Below are positions 31,833 to 40,325 of a stretch of 64,000 bases of DNA, piece by piece. The translations under genes and the position numbers were made by a program. Source of the DNA: JAXGPP01 sp040766885. Lineage in GTDB: Bacteria; Planctomycetota; Planctomycetia; Pirellulales; Thermoguttaceae. Positions within the stretch are counted from its first letter, which is position 1. Every line of letters starts with the position of its first letter. The notes under the pieces are model-generated. The model saw only the letters and a list, made by a program, of their open reading frames with translations. It searched no databases and was not told where the DNA came from. The stretch is from positions 248,001-312,000 of the forward strand of contig JAXGPP010000010.1 in NCBI GenBank assembly GCA_040766885.1, read 5' to 3'.

Positions 31833-31912
31833 CCCGCTGGGCGCGGGGGCTCGACCGCGCCTACCGGCCGACGCTGGCCGACCTGGAAGCCCTCGCCCGG
31901 GGCTGGGTGTGA
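31782..31912 (+). other. Programmed -1 frameshift site and C-terminal extension of the tail chaperone
   Basis: Nine A (31782-31790) in the phase AAA-AAA-AAA-C allow -1 slippage. Seven bases on, CGAGCCCC (31798-31805) pairs perfectly with GGGGCTCG (31846-31853), a stimulatory stem at the classic spacing. The -1 frame runs on for 40 codons (31790-31912; TAGEPLSGVRFLELARWARG onwards) to TGA before the tape measure gene, giving a product of about 288 residues. This is the G/GT arrangement of lambda. An assembly error in the A run is the main alternative. Confidence 0.75.
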
Positions 31913-31938
31913 CCAACCGATTACGCGCGAAATAGCCG

Positions 31939-34014
31939 ATGGCCAACGACGGACAAATTGCCCTGAAGATCACCGCCGAGGAAGCCGAGGCGCTGGCCTC
32001 GCTGGGGCGCCTCGTCCAGGCCGAGGATGAGGCGGCGGACGGCATGCGGCGGATGGCGGCCGAGAGCCGTCAGTCGGCCGCCGAGCACCGCGCCCTGTTC
32101 CGCGAGGCGGACAAGATCAAGCAGTCGATGACGACGCCGTTGGAGGATTACCAGAAGCGGCTCGCCCGGCTCAGGCAGATGGTCGCCGCGAACGCCCTCA
32201 CCGAAGAAGAAGCCGCCCGCGCCCGCGAGCAGGCCGGCGCCGTCTACGTCGCCGCGGTGCAGCGCGAGTTCGAGGCGAGCGAGCAGGGACAGGCCCTTGC
32301 CACGGCACGGGCCGCCGAGCTCCGCCGCGAAGAGGCCGCCGCCCGGGCTGCGGCGAAGGAAGAAGACGCACTCGCCAAAGCCGCTCAGCGGGTCAAGGAA
32401 GCCCACCAGTCACCGCTCGACAAGTACACCGCGAAGCTCAGAGAGCTGGATACCCTGCTCGTCCGGCACAAGATTTCGCAGCAGGAGCACACCGCGGCCG
32501 TCCGGGCGGCGAAGGAGGAATACGATCTCGCCGGTGATGCCGGCGACAAGGCCTTCGGCGCGGGGATGCTCGGCAAAGTGACCGCACTGGCGGCCGGTTT
32601 CGGCCTGGCGACCACGGGCGTGGAAGCGGCCCGCAAGGCGCTCGGCCTGATCAAGGGCGAGATGGACGCGATTTTCGAGCGGCAGGAGCGGGCGGCGAAA
32701 ACCTCGATGACCGAAGCCGATGCGCAGCGCGACTTCCTGGTGAACCTGGGCGCGACGACGCCCGAGGAACGCGACCAGGCGCTAGCGGAGATTGAGCGGA
32801 TCTCCACGGAAACAGGCGTCAGCATGCGCGACCTCTACCTTCGCGCCAGTGAGGCAGTGAGCGCCCGGGGAACCCTGCCGATCGAAAAGGCACTGGAAGC
32901 CGTCGAGGTCTCAGCGCGGTTCTTGCCGAGCGCCGCTGGCGGCGGGCAGAGTGTGGCTGGAGCGGCGATCGATCTGGCGACGATCCTTGCCAGCCAAGGC
33001 CGTGACGTCGGCGCCGAGCAGACCGCGGGCTTCATTCAGTCGATCGGAGAGACCTCCCGTGTCCGCGACGCGGACAGGCTGTTTCGCAATTCCATGCCGG
33101 CGATCGCCGCCGCGATGGGAGCGGGAGCGACCGAGCAGGAAGCCGGCGCGCTGTTCTCCGCCTTCACGATCGGAACGAAGGACCCCACGGGCGAATCGTC
33201 GCAGACCGCGGCGATCAGTTTCGTGGAGCAATTACGCGATTTCTTCACCGAGGCCCCGCAGAAAAACGCCCCACCCGAGGAGCAGGCTCTGTGGCAGCGC
33301 CGCAAGGGCGTGACGGGCTTCGGCGCCCAATTGAAGCTTGTCCAAAGCGATGCAGCCCTCGCCGAAGCATTCCTCGCCGGAACTTCGTGGGAGAAGCGCG
33401 CGGCCCGCCCGAGCCGAGAACTTGCTCGCGGGCAGATGGGAGCCGCCACCGATTTCCAGGCATTCGTCAATGACCTGCCGAGAATGGAAGACGCGGCATC
33501 TTTATTCAGGCAGAAACTGCGAGTCATTGATACCACGCCGTTGCAGGAGACCGCCGCGATTGGTCGAGGGTTTGGAACGTTGAACGAGCGGGCGGAGACT
33601 CTCGACCAAGGGGACGCGCGAGTCGGCGCGATCCGCCAGGAGTTCCAGAAACTGCAGGAGAACCTCGGCGAGCCTCGCTTGGCGGCCAAGCTAAACCGCG
33701 CATTCATCGAAGTCGACGCGCTCGGCGGAGACTATCGCCCGTTCATCGAGGAGATCAAGCAACTGCGAGACGAGCGACTGCGCCCGCGGTACGGCGTCGA
33801 GCCGGCCGCTTCGGAACTGGGATTCGCGGTCACGAAGCGCGAGCCCAACGCCCTCGAAATCAAACAAGCGGAGCTCCTCAACGGCATGATCGTCTATCTG
33901 GAAAAGATGGCCAAGGTCGCCGACGAGCAGCTCGCCGAGACGAAGAAGCAGACCGAGAAGCTCGACAAGCCGCGCGAGCGCGGCCGCCTGGGAAACCCCG
34001 ACTCGAAACAGTAG
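31939..34014 (+). CDS. Tape measure protein
   Basis: This 691-residue protein has long helical, Ala/Glu/Arg-rich coils at 1-205 and 560-690, and a hydrophobic central segment (MLGKVTALAAGFGLATTGVE, about 213-232). A globular alpha region with the tape-measure-like ETGVSMRDLYLRASEAVSARG follows. It sets tail length and is threaded through the tube. Position after the frameshifted chaperone is diagnostic. At this length the tail would be fairly short. Confidence 0.85.
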   Translation: MANDGQIALKITAEEAEALASLGRLVQAEDEAADGMRRMAAESRQSAAEHRALFREADKIKQSMTTPLEDYQKRLARLRQMVAANALTEEEAARAREQAGAVYVAAVQREFEASEQGQALATARAAELRREEAAARAAAKEEDALAKAAQRVKEAHQSPLDKYTAKLRELDTLLVRHKISQQEHTAAVRAAKEEYDLAGDAGDKAFGAGMLGKVTALAAGFGLATTGVEAARKALGLIKGEMDAIFERQERAAKTSMTEADAQRDFLVNLGATTPEERDQALAEIERISTETGVSMRDLYLRASEAVSARGTLPIEKALEAVEVSARFLPSAAGGGQSVAGAAIDLATILASQGRDVGAEQTAGFIQSIGETSRVRDADRLFRNSMPAIAAAMGAGATEQEAGALFSAFTIGTKDPTGESSQTAAISFVEQLRDFFTEAPQKNAPPEEQALWQRRKGVTGFGAQLKLVQSDAALAEAFLAGTSWEKRAARPSRELARGQMGAATDFQAFVNDLPRMEDAASLFRQKLRVIDTTPLQETAAIGRGFGTLNERAETLDQGDARVGAIRQEFQKLQENLGEPRLAAKLNRAFIEVDALGGDYRPFIEEIKQLRDERLRPRYGVEPAASELGFAVTKREPNALEIKQAELLNGMIVYLEKMAKVADEQLAETKKQTEKLDKPRERGRLGNPDSKQ

Positions 34015-34021
34015 GTGATCG

Positions 34022-34390
34022 ATGCCGCTGCGAAATGTCTGGGTGGGACCGGTGCAATGCACGTTCGTCAAGACGGCCGACCGCGAGCCGCTCGCCGAGA
34101 GCGTTCGCGCGTGGACGCTGCCCGGCGTCGACGGCGTCGCCTGGCAGGTGCTCGGCCGCAATCGCTCACACTATAGCTGCGAGGCGATCCTGCTCAATAC
34201 GACGGCCGCGGTCAAGGTGTGGGAAGCGGCGCTCGGCGCGCTGCAGGGGCAGCGCGTCGCGATCTTCGATGACTGGCAGGACACGCACGTCGTCTTGATC
34301 GAACAGGTGACGATCGGCCGCCGCAGGGCAGAGATCGGCAACGGCGGCTGCCTCGGCTCGGCCCGGATCGAGGGGAGGTACACCCAATGA
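34022..34390 (+). CDS. Small tail protein after tape measure
   Basis: This 122-residue beta-rich protein (RNVWVGPVQCTFVKT, then LLNTTAAVKVWEAALGALQG) starts 7 bases after the tape measure. Its position is that of distal-tail/minor-tail genes. Its stop overlaps the next ATG (ATGA at 34387). The specific family is not recognised. Confidence 0.6.
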   Translation: MPLRNVWVGPVQCTFVKTADREPLAESVRAWTLPGVDGVAWQVLGRNRSHYSCEAILLNTTAAVKVWEAALGALQGQRVAIFDDWQDTHVVLIEQVTIGRRRAEIGNGGCLGSARIEGRYTQ

Positions 34391-34935
34391 TCACGAGTCT
34401 CTCCGTGCGGCGGCAGGGCGACCTGGTGCTCTTGGCGGCGGCGAGCGATCTTACCGGCGCGGTCGTCTATCACTGGTTTCTGGACGGCGTGTGGATCGCG
34501 CGGACGATGTCGCCGACCTACAGCCTCACGCTGTTGGAGCAGGCACGGATCGACGTGGTGGACACGCTCGACGCGGCCGCGGATCCGGCCGGGCTTGCGT
34601 CGACCAGTTATCCGGCTCGCCGGCGGTTGTGGTGGGTGCGGTCGCTCGCTGGCGACGTCGACCACTATCGCGTCGAGCAACAGGCCGGCGGCGGCGATTG
34701 GCAGACGCTCGCCGAAATCGCGCACGATGACGAGTTGTGGAGTTACGACGTGCTGACCGGCCGGCTCGAGGATCTCACAACGTACACCTGGCGAATCGTG
34801 CCGGTCGACCGGGCAGGAAACGACGGCACGCCGCTGGTGATCGGTCCGGAGCTGGTGGTCCGCCGGCCCGATGCTCCGGAGTACCAGGTGACCTTCAATA
34901 GCGGAACCGGCCGCGTGACGATCGCGGCAGAGTGA
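34387..34935 (+). CDS. Tail protein with fibronectin III-like pattern
   Basis: This 182-residue protein starts in an ATGA overlap. The pattern of alternating strands (GAVVYHWFLDGVWIA, YRVEQQAGGGDWQTLAEI, LEDLTTYTWRIVPVDRAGND) resembles paired FnIII/Ig-like domains common on phage tails. It is probably exposed on the tail and could bind surface polymers weakly. No catalytic residues are recognised. Confidence 0.6.
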   Translation: MITSLSVRRQGDLVLLAAASDLTGAVVYHWFLDGVWIARTMSPTYSLTLLEQARIDVVDTLDAAADPAGLASTSYPARRRLWWVRSLAGDVDHYRVEQQAGGGDWQTLAEIAHDDELWSYDVLTGRLEDLTTYTWRIVPVDRAGNDGTPLVIGPELVVRRPDAPEYQVTFNSGTGRVTIAAE

Positions 34936-34947
34936 AAGCGTGGAACG

Positions 34948-35151
34948 ATGGCAACGATTCTCGCCCATAGCCGCGTCTGCGACGGGTACGACTACCTCGT
35001 CCAGTCAGCGACCGGCCCATTGCGGCTCTTCCACTTCGTCGAGCTTCCGGACAATCCGCAAGCGGCGGTCGATGCTATGGAGGCCGAGCTGCTCGAGGCT
35101 TCGGAGCCGCTCTATATCGTGATCGGAGAAGACGGTGCCGTCATCGACTAA
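34948..35151 (+). CDS. Small tail-cluster protein
   Basis: This 67-residue acidic protein has aromatic residues and helical end features. It starts after a weak purine-rich site and overlaps the next gene by 17 bases. It is coupled in the tail operon. Function is unknown. Confidence 0.5.
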   Translation: MATILAHSRVCDGYDYLVQSATGPLRLFHFVELPDNPQAAVDAMEAELLEASEPLYIVIGEDGAVID

Positions 35152-35371
35152 CCCAGGAACACCGAGCAAACGGCCCGAGAAGGTGACCGTCTCAATCGCG
35201 TTGCCGCCGGCCCTCCGCGCCCAGTTGCAGGGCCAACTGATCACTTTGGAGCAGCACGTCGGCAAGATCCTCGACGTCTGGCCGCAACTGACCCCGAGGC
35301 AGCGGTCCGCGCTGCTGGAACACTCGCCGATCCTGGCCCGCATCGTCGCCCTCGCAGAAAGGCTCCGCTGA
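35135..35371 (+). CDS. Small tail-cluster protein, basic then helical
   Basis: This 78-residue protein starts at GTG 35135 within the end of the preceding gene; GGAGAAG lies just upstream. The N-terminus is Pro/Lys-rich, followed by an amphipathic region (QLITLEQHVGKILDVWPQL) and a helical end. Its stop overlaps the ATG of the spike gene. A chaperone or joining role for the following spike protein is possible. Confidence 0.5.
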   Translation: MPSSTNPGTPSKRPEKVTVSIALPPALRAQLQGQLITLEQHVGKILDVWPQLTPRQRSALLEHSPILARIVALAERLR

Positions 35372-37173
35372 TGGCCGTCAAGACGATCGCTCAATCCGGG
35401 CTCTCCTCCGACCCGGCGACGTGGGGCGGCTCGCTCCCCGTCGATGGCGACTCGTGGGTCATCGCCGAAGGTCGCACGCTCACCTTCAATCAGGATCTCT
35501 CCGCCTGGACGATCGGTGTCGATGGCATCCTGATCGAAGGCTCCGAGGCCGGTACTCCCGCGCGACTGACCGTCGCGGAGCTGCCGGGGGCGTATTTCCT
35601 GCCGCTCAAGACCGGCAAGTCGGTGGTGGGAGACGATCGCAACTATTCGGGCCAGTTCTACATCGGCACCCGCCAGACGCCCTATCCGTATGCCTGCCAG
35701 TTCACGCTTCAGGCCCTGGCCGGAACGACGTCGCTGATCAACCACAGCTACCTCGACACGCAGATCTTCTGCGACAACCCTATCAACCGCTACGTCATCC
35801 TCACCGCGCAGGCGAGCGCCGGAACCTACGTCCTCGCCGTCGATCGCGACCTGACCCAAGACAAGTTCTGGCGGGCGGGCGATTCGATCGTGATCGCCAA
35901 CCGGTACACGGCGACCTTCAACTCCCAGCGGGCGACGATCACCGCGGTCACGCCGACCACGATCACCATCGACGCGCCGCTCAATGCAAACTACGTGGCC
36001 GGGGCGCACGTCGTGACGACCGCCCGCAACGTCCGGCTCCTCCACAATGTGGCCTCCAGCCTGCCGTACACGGTCCAGGGGGGCGGCTACAACAACACGT
36101 CCTTCGGCAAGGCCATCCACGCGGAATTCCGCAACCTGGCCAATGCCGGTAACGGTCCCCGCAGCGACGGCACGGGCTTGGAAATCGGCGGGGTGATTTC
36201 GGGCTTTCTCTACAACGGCTACCTCTACGCGGCGATCCTCAACAGCGCGGTCCTCGCTTGCGGTGCCAGCATGCAGGGGTACGGCAACACGCTGAACGAC
36301 TGCGTGGTCATCGGATCGAGCACGCAGAACGGCGTGATGCCCAACGAAACGGTGGCCAACGACTCCTACTTCGCCTGCAATCAGACCGTGACGGCCGTCA
36401 ATTCGCAGTACAACCGCTGCCGTTTCGTCAACAACCAGCAGATCGGCTGGGGCGGCGGGGAGATCCGGCTGTTCGATTGCGAATCGGAAGGCAACCTCCG
36501 CGACTTCGAGCGGCTCCCGCCGGTGATCGCGCGGCGGTGCCTCCTCCGCAGCGCGTTTGCGACCTACTGGTGGTATCGCCGAGATCCGCTCAGCCGGCAG
36601 TTCCATTACGACGTGCGGGCCGCGGATGGCACGGTGCTGTGGGGACAGGTTCGCGGTCAGACCGGCGGTGGGCAGACGGTATCGACCCCCGAGGTGCCGG
36701 CCAATCCGCCCGTTCCGCTCGACTTCGTGCACGTGTCGTACTTCTACGACGGCTTCACGAACTACACCGGCATGCCGATGCTCATCGACGCGCCGGGCTG
36801 GTTCGATTTTCCCGTCGGCCGGGAGCCGGGCGAGCCGTTCACGATCACGATCTACTGCAAATGCAGCATCCATCCGAGCGTCATGGTCGAGCCGGTGAAG
36901 TTCGCCGTCATCGACGACAACGCCGGCTGGGACCACCCTGACGAAGTGATCGCCGCGGTGCAGCCGGCCGACACCGCCGACTGGCAGACGCTCGTGCTCT
37001 CGGGCATCGTCGGGCCCTACCAGAAACCCGTGCTGCGGATCCGCGGCAAGCATCACGCTGACAGCACCGCCTGGATGCAGGTGCACTGGAATTACGTCCT
37101 GGACGCGCTTCCCACCGACGAGGAGATCGCCGCTGCGGTCTGGCAGTATGAGCGGAGGACGCTGACGCCGTGA
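35371..37173 (+). CDS. Tail spike/fibre with G8-like start and beta-helix body
   Basis: This 600-residue protein opens with a G8-like pattern (DPATWGGSLPVDGDSWVIAE, then TLTF). Residues 90-380 form a run of short strands with many Asn/Gly turns, typical of a right-handed beta helix. The C-terminal part (400-580) looks like a carbohydrate-binding beta sandwich, and it ends with AAVWQYERRTLTP. A receptor-binding or polysaccharide-degrading spike is the natural reading. Catalytic residues cannot be assigned. The last residues introduce the WxYxxRT motif repeated in the next gene. Confidence 0.75.
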   Translation: MAVKTIAQSGLSSDPATWGGSLPVDGDSWVIAEGRTLTFNQDLSAWTIGVDGILIEGSEAGTPARLTVAELPGAYFLPLKTGKSVVGDDRNYSGQFYIGTRQTPYPYACQFTLQALAGTTSLINHSYLDTQIFCDNPINRYVILTAQASAGTYVLAVDRDLTQDKFWRAGDSIVIANRYTATFNSQRATITAVTPTTITIDAPLNANYVAGAHVVTTARNVRLLHNVASSLPYTVQGGGYNNTSFGKAIHAEFRNLANAGNGPRSDGTGLEIGGVISGFLYNGYLYAAILNSAVLACGASMQGYGNTLNDCVVIGSSTQNGVMPNETVANDSYFACNQTVTAVNSQYNRCRFVNNQQIGWGGGEIRLFDCESEGNLRDFERLPPVIARRCLLRSAFATYWWYRRDPLSRQFHYDVRAADGTVLWGQVRGQTGGGQTVSTPEVPANPPVPLDFVHVSYFYDGFTNYTGMPMLIDAPGWFDFPVGREPGEPFTITIYCKCSIHPSVMVEPVKFAVIDDNAGWDHPDEVIAAVQPADTADWQTLVLSGIVGPYQKPVLRIRGKHHADSTAWMQVHWNYVLDALPTDEEIAAAVWQYERRTLTP

Positions 37174-37544
37174 GTCTTCCGTCGATCGCTGCAACCGTCT
37201 GGACCTACCCGACGCGGACGCTCGCCACGGGCACGCCTGCGCCGCCGACGACGCGCGCCGGGCGGATCGCCGCGACCGTCTGGAGCTACGCCGACCGCAC
37301 GATCACCGAGACCCGCGTCACGGTTGCCCCGGCCGTGCTGCACATCTCGGCATCATACCCAACGTCAAAACGGTTCCTCACGCCGGACACGCGAACGCTG
37401 CGGGTGCCGCGCGAGTCACGCGCACGACTGGTGCGCGACGTTGCCCGAGTCGCCCCCGTGCCGCGCGAGTCGCGCAGGCGCATCGTGCCAGCGGAGCGGA
37501 GAGTGCTCGGCGTGCCGCGCGAATCCCGAACGCTGAAAGGCTGA
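37170..37544 (+). CDS. Low-complexity tail protein with VPRESR repeats
   Basis: This 124-residue protein starts at GTG 37170 overlapping the spike stop. It begins with two IAATVWxYxxRT motifs (AATVWTYPTRTLAT, AATVWSYADRTITET) and ends with at least three RVPRESR-like units (RVPRESR, PVPRESR, GVPRESR) in a very basic tail. The repeats suggest a linker or a surface-exposed repeat segment. Repeat number may vary between relatives. Confidence 0.6.
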   Translation: MSLPSIAATVWTYPTRTLATGTPAPPTTRAGRIAATVWSYADRTITETRVTVAPAVLHISASYPTSKRFLTPDTRTLRVPRESRARLVRDVARVAPVPRESRRRIVPAERRVLGVPRESRTLKG

Positions 37545-37548
37545 AGCT

Positions 37549-37818
37549 ATGCACTTCCCGTTTTCGCCGGCGGAAGAACTCGATTTCTCCGTCGAGTGGG
37601 ACAACCTCGAAGCCGGCGAGACGATCGCCACGAGCACGTGGACGATCACGCCCGCCGGCGCGTGGGTGCTGTACGACGCAGGCAGCGACGGCACGCGCAA
37701 GACCTGGGTGTGGATCAAAGGCGGTGCGGTGGGCGATTACGAGCTGACGAACCAGATCGTCACCTCGCAACAGCGGAAATACGAGCGAACCCTGAATATC
37801 AGAGTAGCGAAACGCTGA
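37549..37818 (+). CDS. Small beta-rich tail protein
   Basis: This 89-residue protein (ELDFSVEWDNLEAGETIATS, then KTWVWIKGGAVGDYELTNQI) has a likely Ig-like strand order of the kind found in phage tail adaptor proteins. Its stop overlaps the next ATG (TGATG at 37816-37820). Structural role inferred from place. Confidence 0.6.
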   Translation: MHFPFSPAEELDFSVEWDNLEAGETIATSTWTITPAGAWVLYDAGSDGTRKTWVWIKGGAVGDYELTNQIVTSQQRKYERTLNIRVAKR

Positions 37819-38462
37819 TGGCCAGCCACGCGGATAGCCTGCGGATCACCATCGGCGGCGTCGAGGTCGCCCAGCTCGCGGCGGTCGGCACGCTCGCCGG
37901 CGTGGTGGTGCGCGCCGCGGCCTCCGCGAACGGTCCCGGTGTGGGGTTGCTGGAGATCTCCGCCGGCAAGCTGGCCTGGCAGCCGCCCGGCGCCGACGGC
38001 TTCGGGCCGGCGGTGGCCGTGCCGACGGATGGCGAGTACCTGGTAAGCGGCGCCGACGCGGCGAAGTGGCTGCGCGTGGAAGTTTACACGAGCCAACTGC
38101 CGGCCGCGAACCGTATCGCCCGCGTCGAGCTGGCCGACCGTTACAACGGCATCGCCGGCGACGATGTCACCGCCGCCGAGGCGGCGGCCGGATCGGTCGA
38201 GACGTTCACCCTCACGCTGACCAACCAGAGCGCCGGCATGGTAAGCGACGTCCGCGCGTGGCTCAAGTCGGCGACCGGACTGGAACTGTCGGCCAGCGGA
38301 TCCACCTGGTCGGCACCCACGAGCGAGGCCGCGGCGATCGGGCTGGGCGACGTCGCCCCGGCGGCGAGCCTCATGCTCTACGTTCGCCGCACGATCGCCC
38401 CCGGGACCTCGCCCTCGCCGGCGGTGCTTTCCTGTCTTGCTTTCAGTTTCTTGACCTCCTGA
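37818..38462 (+). CDS. Beta-rich tail protein
   Basis: This 214-residue protein starts in a TGATG overlap. It shows a strand-rich Gly/Ala/Thr composition and a motif like those in fibre carbohydrate modules (FTLTLTNQSAGMVSDVRAWL). No enzymatic motif is seen. It ends 11 bases before the next gene. Likely part of the distal tail. Confidence 0.6.
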   Translation: MASHADSLRITIGGVEVAQLAAVGTLAGVVVRAAASANGPGVGLLEISAGKLAWQPPGADGFGPAVAVPTDGEYLVSGADAAKWLRVEVYTSQLPAANRIARVELADRYNGIAGDDVTAAEAAAGSVETFTLTLTNQSAGMVSDVRAWLKSATGLELSASGSTWSAPTSEAAAIGLGDVAPAASLMLYVRRTIAPGTSPSPAVLSCLAFSFLTS

Positions 38463-38473
38463 AGGGAGCCCCG

Positions 38474-38908
38474 ATGCCACAAGTCTATAACTCGTTCAAA
38501 GAACTGCATGCCAAGGGCCAGATCAACCTCCTCACCGACGATATCCGCGCCCTGTTGGTGATGACCAACTCGACCGCCTGGAGTGAGAACGACGGCAAGG
38601 TCTACCTGGCGGATCTGACCACGCTCGACGAAATGAACGGCGCGAACTACGCCAGGAAAGTCCTCACCAACAAGACGATCACCAAGGACGACGGCAACGA
38701 CCGCGCCGAGTTCGACGCGGATGATCTGACGTTCGCCAGCCTGGGAGCCGGCACGCGCCAGGTCAAGGGCGCGGTGATCTTCAAGCACGTCACCAGTGGC
38801 GCCGATTCGCCGCTGGTGGCCGCGATCGACCTGCCCAGCCCCGTCGCCGCCGACGGCACCAACTTCGTGATTCAGTGGAACGCCGAAGGCATCCTCCAGT
38901 TGGCCTGA
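38474..38908 (+). CDS. Tail protein, unrecognised family
   Basis: This 144-residue protein starts at ATG 38474 after GAAGGGAGCC. Sequence MPQVYNSFKELHAKGQINLL then DDIRALLVMTNSTAW resembles small phage proteins annotated as tail-associated in high-GC siphoviruses; the C-terminal half is beta-rich. Function is not known. Confidence 0.65.
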   Translation: MPQVYNSFKELHAKGQINLLTDDIRALLVMTNSTAWSENDGKVYLADLTTLDEMNGANYARKVLTNKTITKDDGNDRAEFDADDLTFASLGAGTRQVKGAVIFKHVTSGADSPLVAAIDLPSPVAADGTNFVIQWNAEGILQLA

Positions 38909-38915
38909 GCGAGTC

Positions 38916-40325
38916 ATGGCGCTGATCGTCACCGGCAACCTGTCGCCCGACGCCACCGGCACGTACGCCTCCGCGGGGACGTATGACGGCGCGACCTACT
39001 ACGCGCGCGTTCCAGACGGCGATTACGTCATCTACTGGAACTCGTACGCCGGCGCCTGGCACATCTCCGACACCTTGAGTCCCTGGCCCGACGTCTACTG
39101 GCTCGGCGACAACGAGGTTCTCGGCGAGTATCCGGCCGCCGGTTCGTACGCGTGGGGCACGGCGACGGTGTCGAACCTGGTTTCGGAGATCGTCGTCCAG
39201 CCCGTGCCCGCCGTGCTCACGTGGTCCGCGATCCGGCCGCTGGCGCGGGTGATCGTGCCGCCGGCTGCGATCACCTGGTCGGCGCTACCAGCCTCCGGCA
39301 GCCGGGCCAAGCCGCCGCCCGAGCCGGCCGCGCTACACTGGATGGCCATCACGCCCCAGGGCGCGAAGATCGCCCGGCCTGTGCCGGCCGAGGCGAGCTG
39401 GTCGGCGATTGCGCCAACGGTCAGCCTGCGGACGGTCACCGTGCCGCCCGCCGCGGCGAACTGGTCCGCACTCCCGCCAGCCGGCATCGTGGTGCCGATT
39501 GTTTCCCTCGCACCGCTGTCGTGGTCGGCCGCCTTGCCGTCGGTCGTCCGCGTTGCCAGGCCCGCGCCGGCCGTGCTCGCCTGGACCGCGCTTGCGGTCG
39601 AGCGGGTGGTCGCTCCCGATGCGGCCCAGCTCGCTTGGTCGGCACTCATGCCGCAGGTCTTCCGCGGCCGCTACCGGCTCGAAGCACGCGGTCTCTATCG
39701 GATCTTCGGCCCGGCCGTCTATCGCCTCTACCGATCGAACGTCGCGCCGCCGGCGGAAGGCGATCCCATCTGGACCACCGCGGCCGCATTGCCGGTCACG
39801 CCGGCCGACAGCTTCGTGGACGGCACGTGGTGGATCGCCGTGAGCCGATTCAACGGCGTGTTGGACAGCGGTCTGCTCGTGTTGGGCGAGGGCGGCGAGA
39901 CGTATCGCAAGCTCGTGATCAGCGGCGGCCAGGCGGGCGGCGAGCCGCCGCCAGGCCCGCTTGATTGGCAACTCGAGGCTGCGGCCGGCGGCGTGGTTCG
40001 CGTGGTCGCCTTGCTCTACGCGGCGGCGGAGGGCGAAGTGGCGCTCGGCTACACGACCGCTGGCAGCGACCCGCCGGCGGGCAGCCCGAGCATTACCGCC
40101 CCTATCGCCGCAGGGATCTCCGCCTGGCAATACGAGCTGGCGGCCCAGGCCCACGGCACCACCGTCAAGGCGCGGCTGGAGATCCGCCGCAACGATGGCA
40201 CGCCCGAAAGCCCCTCGTGGCTGTACAGCCCGTCCGTCGTCAAGAGCATCACGGCCGACAGCATAGGCCCCGCCGCGCCGCTGGCCGGTGTCGGCTGGTC
40301 GCGTCCGACTTGGAAGGGACCGTAG
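38916..40325 (+). CDS. Tail protein with eight tryptophan (WSA) repeats
   Basis: This 469-residue protein has an N-terminal domain (1-90) with ATGTYASAGTYDGATYYARV. Residues 103-244 form eight units of 18-21 residues, each with a Pro/Ala/Val lead and W-S/T/M-A (LTWSA, ITWSA, LHWMA, ASWSA, ANWSA, LSWSA, LAWTA, LAWSA). A C-terminal FnIII-like part follows. The repeats look like stacked beta hairpins forming a rod. A fibre or stalk function is inferred from repeat type and position. Confidence 0.7.
   Translation: MALIVTGNLSPDATGTYASAGTYDGATYYARVPDGDYVIYWNSYAGAWHISDTLSPWPDVYWLGDNEVLGEYPAAGSYAWGTATVSNLVSEIVVQPVPAVLTWSAIRPLARVIVPPAAITWSALPASGSRAKPPPEPAALHWMAITPQGAKIARPVPAEASWSAIAPTVSLRTVTVPPAAANWSALPPAGIVVPIVSLAPLSWSAALPSVVRVARPAPAVLAWTALAVERVVAPDAAQLAWSALMPQVFRGRYRLEARGLYRIFGPAVYRLYRSNVAPPAEGDPIWTTAAALPVTPADSFVDGTWWIAVSRFNGVLDSGLLVLGEGGETYRKLVISGGQAGGEPPPGPLDWQLEAAAGGVVRVVALLYAAAEGEVALGYTTAGSDPPAGSPSITAPIAAGISAWQYELAAQAHGTTVKARLEIRRNDGTPESPSWLYSPSVVKSITADSIGPAAPLAGVGWSRPTWKGP

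Noticed and set aside
31744..31935. +1-frame reading after the A9 run
   Set aside because: Gives an Arg/Pro-rich shadow product running toward the tape-measure start; the -1 frame fits position, stem spacing and composition better.
35005..37194. 729-codon minus-strand frame
   Set aside because: Mirror of the spike gene; low-complexity Arg/Val/Gly product.
39222..39647. Regular repeats considered as a CRISPR array
   Set aside because: The repeats are degenerate at DNA level, in frame and coding; there are no spacers of constant length.
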